NCBI RefSeq assembly: GCF_007859615.1
Contig: NZ_CP042295.1
Location: forward strand, 744,001 to 808,000
DNA from: Mycoplasma anserisalpingitidis
GTDB lineage: Bacteria > Bacillota_I > Bacilli_A > Mycoplasmatales > Metamycoplasmataceae
DNA: 64,000 nt
Reading direction: 5' to 3'
Made by a program: the position numbers and the translations under genes. The notes below the pieces were generated by a model. It was not told the DNA's origin, searched no databases, and saw only the letters and a program-made list of their open reading frames with translations. This document shows positions 18,001 to 28,862 of the stretch, piece by piece; within the stretch, counting starts at the first letter, position 1, and each line of letters begins with the position of its first letter.

Positions 18001-19414
18001 TGGTAAAATCAGAAAGTTTTTCTTTAGATTTTAGAAAAAATTGAAATTTTTCAGTAATCTTACCATCCTTGACAATCGATGCACCAAATTCGATAATATC
18101 TCCTACATAAGGACTTAAATGAGTTGTTTCAATATCAAATGAAACATACTCAACATCTCTTAACTGTGAATCTGGTACTTTACCAATTACAGCCATATTG
18201 TTTTTATGTATAACATTAAATGTCACCCCGTAAATTGGTTTTACACCAGATTTTTTTGATTCAGAGAAAAATTTAGGAAAATTTTGAACACTTGTATTAT
18301 CAACCAAAGCGACTGCTTTGTGTCCGTATTTGGAAGCAATATCTAAAATTTCTTTTGCTTCTAAAATACCATCCATTGTGTTCATTTTACTTCTTGTATT
18401 TAATTCAACTCTTTTTCTTTCATAAATATCCTTTTTGTCCTCAAAAAGTTTTGCTGTTTTGACAAAATTATCAAGCATTATGAAACGTCTATTTCTAAAA
18501 TCATTTTCAATTGTTCCAAAAATCTCAATAGTATCGCCTTTTTTAGGTAATTCTTCAATCACAGCTTTTGAGATTTTTTTAACTTCAATTGCATCGTTAT
18601 AGTCAGTAACGACAAATGTATAGATATGGTAACCATTTTTTGAAATAGAATAATCTGTTTTAAAAACTTCAGCCACTGTGTTAACGTCAGTTTTTGTATA
18701 AAGAGATTGATTTGAATTGATCTCATCAATCTTCATTTTTACATAATTTTTGCTTGGTCTATGAAATTTAGCTCTAGGTGCGTTAAAACTTATTAAATTA
18801 TTATTTTTTTCGTTTTCTTCCATCTTCTTGATAAATAATTTAAGTTCCTCATTTTTCTTTTCATTTATTTTTTTGTTATATTCTTCTATATTTACTATTT
18901 GATTAACATGTAAAACTAGATTAAATCAATTTAGTCCAATTTTATGTAAAAATTCATTAACTTTAGAAATTTCAGGTTCATAAAGTTTGGTCGTTTCTTC
19001 TTTATCAAGTGTTTCTTTAATTTCGACTAAGTAGTTTTGATTATTTATATCTGCTTTAATTTCACCTGTTTTAGTTAAGAAAGTATAAAGATTATTTAAT
19101 CCACCATAGACCTCATGTATTCTTATAATATATTTTTTAATTTCACTTGGATCAAAAAACTTACTTGTAATATTGAATTTTATTTTAAAAATTTGATTTT
19201 TAATTTCAGAAACAGTAAGTAATAATGTAAAAAAATCTTCAACAGAAGGCATGCTGAATGAACCAATAGTAAATTTGTAAACAGGGATTCCATGATTGTT
19301 TTCTTTGAAAATAATTTGGTCATCTACAATAAATGATTCTTTAAAGCTCTTCATATCCTCTAAATTAAGCATTTTAAAAAAACTAGCTAAATGACTATCT
19401 CTATAAAAGTTCAT
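15047..19414 (-). CDS. polC: DNA polymerase III alpha subunit, Gram-positive type (PolC)
   Basis: The main replicative DNA polymerase, 1455 aa, normal for PolC. Order: N-terminal and OB domains, a PHP domain interrupted by a DEDDh proofreading exonuclease, a Cys4 zinc ribbon and the polymerase core. The exonuclease is near residues 420-580 ([33 protein letters not shown]). The zinc ribbon is [10 protein letters not shown] to CPNCNKL, near residue 930, and the core carries [11 protein letters not shown] near residue 976. The PHP metal motifs are altered: the usual HLH reads Asn-Thr-Arg near residue 335, and the later Asp-His reads Asp-Asn. The start is the ATG after GAAGGAG; an upstream in-frame ATG lacks a ribosome site. 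It follows cdsA. Confidence 0.96.
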
Positions 19415-19473
19415 ATTTACTCCTTCTGTTTCTGTCAATAAAATAAATTAAAATGATTAATTAAATAAAATAA

Positions 19474-19489
19474 TCTCACATTTGTGAGA
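19474..19489 (-). terminator. Hairpin between cdsA and polC
   Basis: TCTCACA-TT-TGTGAGA forms a 7-bp stem 5 bases after the cdsA stop. It is followed on the minus strand by TTATTTTATTTAATT. It could end or attenuate cdsA transcription before polC. Confidence 0.6.
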
Positions 19490-19494
19490 GTAAT

Positions 19495-20496
19495 TTAAAT
19501 TAATAGTAGAATAGCAAATCCTACAAAAGTAATTAACGAAAGTGAATCAAATCTATCTAAAAATCCACCATGTCCTCTTAAAATTTTAGAAAAATCTTTT
19601 ATGTTGTTTAATCTTTTAATACTTGAAAAAATTAAATCACCAAAGATAGCTGCTATTGGTAAAAGAATAATTAATAAAACTCTAAAGAAGTTTTGCATTA
19701 TTTTTGCACTTATTTTAGAAGTATCTTGAATTTCGAATAAACCTAATGTGTAGATTAAAACAGTAATAACAATAGCAGATAAAACAAAACCAACGATAGC
19801 TCCCTCTCAAGTTTTTTTAGGGGAAATTCTTGGTGCTAATTTTTTCTTGATTATTTTTCCACCAAAAAGAGAACCACCAATATATCCACCTGTATCTGTA
19901 ACAAAGGAAACAACAACAAATAAAATAAAATAATGATAATTTGAATAAACTGAATAAATTAATATTTTAGAAGCGATCATTAATAAATAACTAACCGCAA
20001 AAAAGATTAATGTCTTAAATCCGATCAATCTATAATCAGGGTTATCAACTGAAGAAATTTTTATCACAAAAAAACAAATTGTTGTAAAAAGTCAAATCAA
20101 AACAGAATAATAGTCAGAAACAACTGCTAATGCAACGCTTTGCATTTCAAATGGTCTAAAAAATTCGGCATCAGTACTTGAAATATTTTGAATTATTATT
20201 AATTTAAAATAATGGAATGGGAAAATAAATGTAATTAACATTATAATTGATAAAAAAATGCTCTGAATTTTTCCAATATGAAAACTAGAAATAAATTCAT
20301 AAAAAATAAACCCACCAAGAGCAGCAAAAATAGCAAAACAAATTATTTTTATCACTGTTTTGAAAGTATTATCAACACTTAAAAGATTTGGATTATTAAA
20401 TAAAATTACCAGTATTAAAACTATTAAAGTAACAACTAAAAAAATTATTCCTGGAATTAGTCTATCTTTAATAAATTTTTTGTCATTAAATTTCAT
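19495..20496 (-). CDS. cdsA: Phosphatidate cytidylyltransferase CdsA
   Basis: CdsA (333 aa) makes CDP-diacylglycerol from phosphatidate and CTP, the branch point of phospholipid synthesis. It has about eight membrane helices and the family signature near the C-terminus: [34 protein letters not shown] matches S-x8-KR-x4-KD-x5-HGG-x2-DR-xD. The segment [11 protein letters not shown] and [15 protein letters not shown] are also typical. A TATAAT box ends 6 bases before the ATG and there is no ribosome site, so the mRNA is probably leaderless. It diverges from dnaJ. Confidence 0.93.
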
Positions 20497-20554
20497 AGTT
20501 TAATTATATTAAAATTTTTATTTATATTAAGAATATAGCAATAGTCCTTAAAAA

Positions 20555-20581
20555 TTAGCAATTAAATTGTTTTTGTGCTAA
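20555..20581 (+). promoter_or_regulatory. CIRCE-like HrcA operator overlapping the dnaJ promoter
   Basis: TTAGCAATT-N9-TTGTGCTAA has the exact 9-9-9 layout of CIRCE (TTAGCACTC-N9-GAGTGCTAA) with the outer six bases of each arm perfectly paired (TTAGCA/TGCTAA). It overlaps an extended -10 box (TGCTAAAAT, 20577-20584) that lies 7 bases before the dnaJ ATG, so a bound HrcA repressor would block RNA polymerase. Confidence 0.75.
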
Positions 20582-20591
20582 AATATATTAC

Positions 20592-21710
20592 ATGAGTAAT
20601 AAAAGAGACTATTATGAAGTATTAGGTATTAAAAAAAATGCTACAGAAAAAGAAATAAAAAGTGCATATCGTAAATTAGCTATGCAATATCACCCAGATA
20701 AAAACAAAGAAGCTGGTGCCGAAGAAAAAATGAAAGAAATTAATGAGGCTTATGAAGTTCTTTCTGACCCTCAAAAAAGAACCAATTATGACAATTATGG
20801 ACACGAAGGAATAAATGGTCAAGCAGGTTTTGGCGGTTTCTCTGGTTTTGGTGGACGTGGTTTCGCTTCAGATTTCGGAGATATTTTTGAAAATATCTTT
20901 GGTGGTATGGGCTTTGGTGGATCAAGAAAAAGCAGAAATAGACAAATTAAAGGTGAAGATTACCAAATAAATAAAACAATAACTTTCATGGAATCGATTC
21001 ATGGTACTGAATTTACTGAAAAATTAGATAAATATGAACTTTGTCTGCACTGTAATGGTTCAGGTGCCGAATCAAGCAATGACATAGAGACCTGTTCAAC
21101 TTGTTCAGGTTCTGGTGTTCAAAAAGTAAAAATGAGAACAATTATTGGTGAAATAATTAATAATGAACCATGTAAAACATGTAAGTCAACTGGAAAAATT
21201 ATTAAGAAAAAATGTTCAAATTGTCATGGTAATGCTTATATTAAATCTGAGAAAAAGGTCACAATTAAAACTCCAAAAGGAACTGTAACTGGTAAAGTTA
21301 TAACTGTTAAAGGTTATGGTGGTCCAGGTTTAAATGGAGGAGAACCGGGTGATTTATATATTGTTTTAAATGTAAATCCAAGCAAAAATTACAAACGTGA
21401 AGGTATGGACATTTACTTAGACTTAAAGATCAGTTTTATAGATTTACTACAAGAAAAAGAAATTGATATTCCTTCAGCTCACGGAGCATTTAAATACAAA
21501 TTAAAACACAATCTTAAATTAAATACTTATATTCCATTCAAAGGTTATGGAGTTCAAAGTTCAACATATAGTGGAACATATTATGTTAAATTTATTTTAG
21601 ATATGCCAGATATTAAGCGTAGCGAACTTAAAAAATTGATAGAAATTTCAAAAGATTTTGAAGATAAAACAACTGAAAAAGAAGTTGAGTCTATACTTAA
21701 AGAAAAATAG
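20592..21710 (+). CDS. dnaJ: Chaperone protein DnaJ
   Basis: The Hsp40 co-chaperone that stimulates DnaK ATPase, 372 aa. The J domain (residues 1-70) has the HPD motif (YHPDKN) and is followed by a Gly/Phe-rich linker. Next come four zinc-binding repeats ([32 protein letters not shown]) and the two C-terminal substrate-binding domains. It is transcribed alone, not next to dnaK, with a CIRCE-like operator. There is no ribosome site, and a -10 box lies 7 bases upstream, so a leaderless mRNA is likely. Confidence 0.96.
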   Translation: MSNKRDYYEVLGIKKNATEKEIKSAYRKLAMQYHPDKNKEAGAEEKMKEINEAYEVLSDPQKRTNYDNYGHEGINGQAGFGGFSGFGGRGFASDFGDIFENIFGGMGFGGSRKSRNRQIKGEDYQINKTITFMESIHGTEFTEKLDKYELCLHCNGSGAESSNDIETCSTCSGSGVQKVKMRTIIGEIINNEPCKTCKSTGKIIKKKCSNCHGNAYIKSEKKVTIKTPKGTVTGKVITVKGYGGPGLNGGEPGDLYIVLNVNPSKNYKREGMDIYLDLKISFIDLLQEKEIDIPSAHGAFKYKLKHNLKLNTYIPFKGYGVQSSTYSGTYYVKFILDMPDIKRSELKKLIEISKDFEDKTTEKEVESILKEK

Positions 21711-21711
21711 T

Positions 21712-21734
21712 AAAACACAATTTTTGTGTTTTTT
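21712..21734 (+). terminator. dnaJ terminator
   Basis: AAAACACAA-TTT-TTGTGTTTT stem ending in a T-run, directly after the dnaJ stop. Confidence 0.75.
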
Positions 21735-21884
21735 CATTTTAAATATGTATGTTAAAAATGTATAGAATAGATTCACAACACATTTTTTGAACATCGCAAT
21801 TTACAATGTAAATTTTATAAAAGAACTAAAAAAGATTAAAATAAGCACTTAATTTACAGTTTTTTACTTTTACTTGGAAACCAG

Positions 21885-21916
21885 AATAAAAAAATGTGAA
21901 GTACATATACTCCACA
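21885..21916 (-). terminator. Terminator of the leftward four-helix membrane gene
   Basis: On the minus strand TGTGGAGTA and TACTTCACA pair over 9 bp (one G-U) and are followed by TTTTTTT. The region from 21735 to 21884 holds no gene; I see only AT-rich spacer and a small ATTTACAATGTAAAT palindrome. Confidence 0.65.
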
Positions 21917-21935
21917 GAGTTATGATCTACAACAA

Positions 21936-22601
21936 TTATTCAAATCTAATACTTGAATTTTCTCTGTATTGAATAACTTTTTTATTTATTTCATCAAAAA
22001 CTGTATCAAGACATTTTTTATATTTGTTATTCACAAAATTGAAAACCGTAAGACACATAATTTCGAAAATTATGAAAATTAATGTAGAGAGATTAAATTT
22101 GTTGATTAATAAATTAACATTTCATCCAAAAATATAATAAAGAGGATCTGAGCTAAAGCTCGATTCATTTATTATTAAGTTAGAATAAATTACTGAAGTA
22201 ATAAATAGTACTGTTCAATTTATTGTTAATAAAAATAAAGATGTTTTTAGAATAATAATTCATTTGTTTTTCTTCCAAATCAAAACATTATAAACATCTT
22301 TTGAAATAGAAATATCATATTTAGAATTAGCATAAAAATCAACCAAATTATTTAAGTTAAAGCTGTTTTTTAACTTTTTAATAGTTTTTACTACAAAAAC
22401 ATTTGAAATAATTGAAATTAAAAAAATAATCAAAACTAGTATAAAAATAATGATAAACAAACTTAATGATTTATTGTAAATATCAATATCCTTTAATACG
22501 GTTTTAAAAAGAATTAAAGTTATAGACAATGTAAAAATTACAATTAAACTTGTAACTAATGTAATTATTTGTACATAAAATAGACTGTTTTTGTTTTTCA
22601 T
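21936..22601 (-). CDS. Four-helix membrane protein, unknown function
   Basis: A 221-aa protein with two N-terminal helices (about residues 8-31 and 45-72). A cytoplasmic segment ends VYNVLIWKKNKW, two further helices follow, and the C-terminal tail is basic. In-frame TGA codons are at Trp positions. The arrangement of two helices, a loop ending in a Lys-rich stretch and two helices resembles the 210-aa protein at 49570-50202, so the two may be paralogues. A TATAAT box lies exactly 6 bases before the ATG with no ribosome site. Function unknown. Confidence 0.7.
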
Positions 22602-22633
22602 TTTTTAATTATATATAAAAATTTAAAATAAAA

Positions 22634-22737
22634 AACAGCGGCGCCCTATTTTCACCTTTCGGCTATCTTCGGCACTAAGAGGCTTAACTACTGAGTTCGG
22701 AATGGTATCAGGTGATCCCTCTTGCTATAACCACTGA
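22634..22737 (-). rRNA. rrf: 5S ribosomal RNA
   Basis: About 104 bases with the conserved 5S core: CAGTGG at the 5' end pairs with CCGCTG at the 3' end. The internal segments ACCTGATACCATTCCGAACTCAG, and GTTAAGCCTCTTAGTGCCGA after it, are the family hallmark loops. A T-run (TTTTTTATTTT) follows as terminator. A plausible promoter (TTGGAT, 16 bases, TATCAT) lies just upstream. No 16S or 23S gene is near, so 5S is unlinked from them here. Confidence 0.93.
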
Positions 22738-22832
22738 TAATATGATAACATGTTTTTAAATAAATCCAAATATTTTTTACAAAATTTTTTGAATTAAAAA
22801 TTATTTGAAGAATGAATTATAAAAACTTAAAT

Positions 22833-24113
22833 TTATCTTGATTTAATTTTATGAATCAATTTTATAATGAACTTATTTGTTTTAGAATAAAGATTATTTT
22901 TAATAAATAGATATGGATCAAAAATGTTTTTATTAAATGAAATTTTGTTTGAAAAAAGTTCAAATGATGCTTTTCCTCGATATCTATTGATACCACTATT
23001 ACCTATTCCACCAAAAGACAATTTATTATTATTTAGTACTGACATCGTTGAATTTATCATAATATTACCTGTAGAAATCGTTTTAATAAATTCGATATTT
23101 TTATTATTTTCAGTAAAAGCATAAATAGATAAAGGATTCTTATTTTTATCAATAACCCGCTTAATATCTTTAAAATTATCAAACTTAACAATAGGAAGAA
23201 CAGGACCAAAAATTTCTTGTTTCATTATTGAACAATCAATATTACTTATTTCTAATAATTGTATTTTGTCTAAAGTAATATCTTTGTGGTATGACTTAAT
23301 TCTTTCTTTAGAATTTTCATTTATTATTTTACTTGTTTTAAGTCTTTTATTAAACTTATTTAAGGTTTTTTCAAAATTTAAAATAAATTTATTATAAATA
23401 CTTGATTCAACTAATAAATAATCGGGGGCTATGCATGTCTGACCCATATTTAAACTTTTTCCAAAAAGAATTTCATCAATTGTTTTGTTTATTTTGCAAT
23501 CACTAAAAATAATTGATGGAGACTTACCACCTAGTTCAAGACAGCAAGAAATATTTTTACTGTCAGCAATTTTTTTAATTTTGTAGCCTATATTTGTTGA
23601 ACCAGTGTAAAAAATAAAATTCCATTCATTGTTGTTAATGAAATCTATTAAATCACCTTTATTATCTGCTAATTGAATGTTCGAATAAACTTGATTATAA
23701 TCATCCACAATTAATTTTATTACCTTATTAATTTCTGGTGTAAATGGGTGAAGTCTTAAAACTGTTTCGTTTCCACTACCAAGTGAACCAGCGAGTGGAA
23801 TAAACAAAAGATTTATTGGATAATTTCAAGTGTTTAATATAAGAACTTTCCCAACAGGTTGGTATACATAACCAGTTTCAGAAAATAAATCATAAAAGCC
23901 ATTTTTAAACTTTTTTAGTTTATTTAACTTATTTAACTTTTTTATGAAGAAATTAAACTCATCATAAACACCAAATAGTTCAGTTAATATAAATTCTTCT
24001 TTTGGTTTTGATAAGTCCTTAAAAATAGCATCACATAAATATGATTCATATTTAATTATTATTTTCTTAAGATATTTTAATTGTTCTTTTCTTTCTCTGA
24101 TTTTTTCTTTCAT
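22833..24113 (-). CDS. Aldehyde dehydrogenase family protein
   Basis: A 426-aa NAD(P)-dependent aldehyde dehydrogenase of the shorter class-3-like type. The active-site Cys is in MGQTCIAPDY, the general-base Glu in CLELGGKSP, and the cofactor loop is FYTGSTNIG. EIFGPVLPI and FGGIGNSGINRYRGKASFE are also family motifs. Typical class-3 enzymes are about 450 aa, so it is a little short. A TATAAT lies 7 bases before the ATG with no ribosome site. It is a single gene between the four-gene unit at 24.2-28.8 kb and 5S rRNA. The substrate cannot be read from the sequence. Confidence 0.88.
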
Positions 24114-24180
24114 TTTTGAAATTATATCAAATCAGCATATTTATTGGAGAGTTCAATATCTTTTATCAATTATTTTAAGG

Positions 24181-25494
24181 TTATTTTAATTGTGCATTTG
24201 TATCACCAACAAATCATTTTTTATTATTAAATCTAAGATCATTTAGCAATTTCGTTTGAATTTTTGGATATTTATTTACTAGTGAACTTAAATATCAATT
24301 TTTTTGAAGTGAATTATCACTTCCATAAATAAAGTCATAACAATATTTTTTAGTATGGCTTCAATTATTGTCAAAAACCGTTGATATAGGGGTATATAAA
24401 CCTACATTATTTTCAGACAAATCATTTCTCACAAGATTTAGATTATCATATAAAAATAAATAACCATCTTTCAATAATGGACTGCCACTAGCAACTTCAG
24501 TATTAAAATATGAATTTCTGATCAATATCTTAACCATTCATTTATATTCTTTGTAATACTTATTTAATATCTCAGATCCTCCAAAGTTTCACAAATGTAC
24601 ATCCATATCTCTTCGACCAGTATAAATAAATGATTTATTATCATTTTTGCTATAGTATGAATATGAACTCACAAATTCGGAATTCAGTTGACTAAAAAAT
24701 GGGGTAGTATTATTTTCTATTAAATTAAAATTATTATTTGTAAATCTTTTTGCTTCTTGTTCATCATTAAAATTAATTTCCATTACTGCTAAATTAACAT
24801 AATAATTATCTAAAACATCTATTCCAGATAATATTTTTTTAATATTATTCACCAATATTTTTTCATTTCTTTTTAATAAATAAAATTCTGATGTTTCGTC
24901 AATATAATTTAATTTATCATCAGGAATTACTAAAAATCATTTTAAGGGATAATTTTCACCATTAATTTCATAATCAATGAAATAACCATTGAAATTTATT
25001 GATTCATTTTTGTTTTTCACTTCTATAAAAGTGCTGTTGGCAACTTGCGATATATTCTTTAATTCATTTTTTGATTTTTTAAAACCATTAATCTGAAGAT
25101 TGATTTCTTTACCATCTAATTCATAAATTAAATTTAATTGTCCAGATTCATCAAATGGTTTGAGATTTTTTAATTCAATATTTATAGGAATTGAAAATTG
25201 AACACCAGAATTTATCTCTTCCATAGTTACTTCAGATGGTAATTTATTATAAATAGAATTGTCTTTCACATTAAAACCGTATTTAATTGAGAATCTATTT
25301 TCTTTTTCTGAATCAATTAATTTTAAATTTACTTTTTGTTCATCAAAATCGTAATATTTTTCTTTTGGCTTATTAATATAATAATGATTTTCATTATAAG
25401 TTGAATTAGTTATAAAATGAAATGTCAAAATACAAAATACTCCTGCAAGTGTAATAACAACAGTTTTTCAAATTTGGCTATTCTTCTTTTTCAT
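24181..25494 (-). CDS. Membrane-anchored DUF31-like protein lacking the catalytic His and Asp
   Basis: A 437-aa protein with an N-terminal signal anchor (about residues 8-27), otherwise extracellular. It aligns by eye with its upstream neighbour and with the DUF31 serine protease family of mycoplasmas. NGYFIDYEINGENYPLKWFLV matches the domain start (usual W-Y-x-A-T-N-x-H), YYVNLAVMEINF the Asp region, and ASGSPLLKDG the Ser region. Compared with the neighbour, the His position reads Asp (VIPDDKL) and the Asp position Asn; Ser is kept. It is therefore probably a non-catalytic paralogue. It overlaps the neighbour by 17 bases. Function unknown. Confidence 0.6.
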
Positions 25495-27037
25495 GATTTC
25501 CTCATTTATTTAAACTTGATAAATAAGTTTTAATTTTAGGGTGTATTTCTCTTAATGATTTTAAATATCAATTCTTCTGAGTTTTTTCATTTCCATAAAT
25601 TAAATTATATGATTCTAATACTAAATCATTAAAAACATTAGGATTATTTATTTGATCAACGATATTACTCTTAAAAGATGATATATTATTTCAAATCAAA
25701 GGGACATAAACACCAACATTAATGTTTCTGTAATTTGACACTTTATAACCGAAAAAGTCTTGGTTATATATTATAGAACCTGATGAACTATTATCAAACC
25801 CAGTTTCACTAAAACCTATTCCTGTTGTAATATCAACGTAATTCTCACCATCTATCTGATTGTAATTAAACTTACTAATAAAATTGTTGTTAATTAAAAA
25901 TGAAGTTTTAAATGATTTGTTATTAAATAAAATATATGGATTATAGTGTAAATATGGGTCATCATCAACATAATAGTTATTGCTTTTAACTATAGAATTG
26001 TCTTTAGCATTTCTAAATTGAAAATTAAATTTATCAAATGGAATGAAATTTACATCTTCTTTTAGGAAAATGTTTGAAAAATAATCTATTTCAGAAATGG
26101 ATGTATATCTTTTAGCTTCATCTTCGGTATTAAATTTAATTTCTAATACTGCAAAATCAATATATTCTTCAATATTTTCGTCTTCATTAAATTTATTCGA
26201 ATAATTTTTAAGATAATTTAAATTAGATTTAAAAATGTCAAATCCTGTAAAAACTAAATTTACATTTTTAAGTTCAAGTGATGAATTTGAATTATAAATA
26301 CTAAATATTGAATTTTCCTTATACTTCTTGCTTAAATATTTTGAAGTTAGATCATAGTTATTTAGGTTACTAAAGTATTCTAATGAGTGTAATGGAAGCA
26401 TTAAATATCAAGTTGTAGGATAATTTTCTTTTTCGTTTATTTCATAATCAATGAAAAAACCATTTGAATTAGTTATAGTTCCTGCTTCATTATTAATAAT
26501 TTTTATACCTATATTATTAACTATTTCTCTTGTTTCAGTATTGTTTTTTGGCAATTTTATTTCATGATCAAATCCGTCCAAAATAATAAAAATTTCATTG
26601 TGTTCTGGATTAGAAATTATATGTTCAGAAGCTCTGATATATACAATAACACGACCCATTTCTCTAATTCTATACCATCTAGTTATTTTAAAATTTGCTT
26701 TTTTATGTTTGAAATTGATAATTTCATCAAGCTTTAAATCTTTATCAGAAATATTTTTACCAACAATTTTTGAATTATCAATTTCGATACCTATTTTCTT
26801 TAAATATTCACCATAATTTTTATCCAAAATTATTTCTTGAACATTAGCATTCTCAAATTCCTTTGCTTTTGCAGCTGCCTTTTTAAAATTTTGTCTATAT
26901 TCAATAGAATTTGGCATATATCTATTCGTAGGATCTAATGGTCAGTTTAGGAATAAGAAAATTAAAGTCGGTACAGTTATTAAACCAAAAACTGACGCAA
27001 CAAAAATTTTTATTGCATGCTTTTTAATAAAATTCAT
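25478..27037 (-). CDS. Membrane-anchored DUF31-like putative serine protease
   Basis: A 519-aa protein with an N-terminal membrane anchor (about residues 8-31, no lipobox Cys), so probably outside the cell. The second half resembles the mycoplasma DUF31 peptidases. NGFFIDYEINEKENYPTTWYLMLPLHSL keeps the His, YIDFAVLEIKF the Asp, and SSSGSIIYNQDFFGY the Ser of a possible triad. A ribosome site AAAGGAAA precedes the ATG. It stands in one unit with a 49-aa membrane peptide, a phosphohexomutase-like protein and a paralogue without the triad. Assignment is by motif pattern and is uncertain. Confidence 0.6.
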
Positions 27038-27062
27038 ATTATTTTATTTCCTTTAACTTAAT

Positions 27063-27212
27063 TTAAAAAAATATATCTAGTAAATTTATGTCATATTTTA
27101 AGTATAGATAAGTCAAGATTATTGTAACAAAAACGAAAAACAGTACAACTATAATAGTAGTAAATCAACTAAAATTAAGTTCAGCTTTATTATTTTCATT
27201 TTTTTCTTTCAC
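27063..27212 (-). CDS. 49-aa single-helix membrane peptide
   Basis: Starts at GTG preceded by TTAGGAGA. The peptide has a short charged N-terminus (KEKNENNKAEL), one long hydrophobic helix (about residues 15-40) and ends LLDIFF. It is placed 18 bases after the hexomutase-like gene and 25 bases before the DUF31-like gene, so it belongs to that unit. One TGA codes Trp16. Family unknown. Confidence 0.65.
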
Positions 27213-27230
27213 TTTTTTCTCCTAAGTTAA

Positions 27231-28796
27231 TTAAAATTTTTTAGCAAATTTTACAGCATCAGCAGCTTTATTTTTCAATTCTTCAAATCTAATCTTATTT
27301 TGTACTTTCATTTTGTTCATATTATTCATAAATTCAACATGAATAATCATTTTTGAATCATCAATATCATATTGATAAATAATTCTTGAATCATCACTTA
27401 AAATTATTGTATAGAGATAGAAATTGCCATAGCTTTCATAATTATGTTTGATTATTTTAACAATTTCATGTGTTTTAGTAAATTTTTGACCAACACTAAA
27501 AATTAAGTCCATTTTTTTAAGGAATATTTTGTCAAAACTAATTCTTATTTGGTCATATAAATGTAAATTGTAAACATTTAATAATTGATTAGTTTTATAA
27601 TTTATAAAATCACCTTTAATTTTGTATTCATTAGTCATAAAAATATAATAAAAAAGAAATTTAAGATTATCATAGTTAAAACCATCATTTAGTCCTGTAC
27701 TAAAAATTCCTTGATTATATGAAAAAAGAACATCTCTTTCATTATAAATTTGATTTTCATAAGCATAATTGATTGAATAACTTTCAAGTAAATTAATGAC
27801 ATATTTTTTAGCATTCAAAGGTAAAATTACTAATTTATTATCCATTTTTGCACTTCTTCAATAACTAATCATAAAATCAATGTAAAGAAAAGCAATTAAA
27901 TCATTTTCAATCTCAGTTAATCTTCCACTTACTTTATTGTAAATTTTTAATTGATTTGTTTTATTAACCAAAATAAGAAGATCGCTTCTTTCATCATTGG
28001 ACTTAAATTTACTTTTAAATAGTGAAATATTATGATTTAACATCATAACTTTTGAATTAATAGTATTTAAATTTAATAATCTAGCAACTGTATTAAATTT
28101 CTTTTCAAAAAATTCATTTTGGATTGAATATTCTATTTTTAAGTTTGAAAAGAAATCATCAACTTGTAGGAAATTAAATAATTTATTTTTAGAAAAAGCA
28201 TTTTCAAAAACTTTATCATAACTTACATTAATTGAATTTTCAATATTTGAATAATTTCCTAAGCTTAAATTAAATTCACTAAGCGAATCAACAAGTTTTT
28301 GTTGAATTTTAATTGGTACTAATACACCTTCAACATCAAAAAATTTTATGTATCAAGCTTTTTCATTTTGGTCATAATCAAAATAAATTCCACCATTAAG
28401 TTTTCTATCAATTTTTAATAGATCTCTTAAATTTGTTTCAGAAGTTGGACTATTTTTTTCAAAAATATAAACTTGTACACCTTGTTGGGCAAATAAGCTT
28501 AATACATTTTTTCTTATTTGATTTGGAGTTTTTAAATCAAAACCTAATCCTATTTTCATATTTGGACGGAGCATTGTACAAAAAATCATTAAAATTGTTT
28601 CAACCGAAAACTCACAAAAATATGAATATCCAAAATCATTACTAAATTTAATTCCTTTGTTCGTTACTTCTGGACTTCTTAAAAAACTTTCTTTATTTAA
28701 TTCTCAGTTGTTAAATATAATATTAACTTTATTTTGCATGTATTCATTAGATTCATAAAAATTAAGTCATTTTCTTTGGTAATATTCTTTAGTCAT
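27231..28796 (-). CDS. Phosphohexomutase-like protein without catalytic motifs
   Basis: A 521-aa soluble protein whose length and layout follow phosphoglucomutase/phosphomannomutase. KIGLGFDLKTPNQIRKNVLSL with GVQVYIFE matches the first-domain strand and helix. GGIYFDYDQNEKAWYIKFFD occupies the place of the phosphoserine loop, usually TASHNPxxxNGxK. The Ser and the surrounding His-Asn-Pro are absent. The metal loop (DGDxDR) and the phosphate-binding RPSGTEP are not visible either. It is probably a pseudoenzyme, perhaps structural or regulatory. It opens the four-gene unit; TAAAAT lies 6 bases before the ATG with no ribosome site. Homology is inferred by eye. Confidence 0.5.
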
Positions 28797-28862
28797 ATCA
28801 ATATTTTAAAATATTAAAATAAAAAGTTTATTAAATTCAAAAAGAAAAACTAGAAATTAATT

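Noticed and set aside
15047..19414. Several separate minus-strand genes
   Set aside because: They are one polC gene cut by TGA codons; all pieces are in the same frame and join at Trp codons.
22634..22737. Full rRNA operon
   Set aside because: Only the 5S sequence is present; the flanks are an aldehyde dehydrogenase gene and a membrane protein gene.
24181..25494. Lipoprotein assignment for the two DUF31-like proteins
   Set aside because: Neither has a Cys at the end of the N-terminal hydrophobic stretch in a lipobox context; they look like signal anchors.
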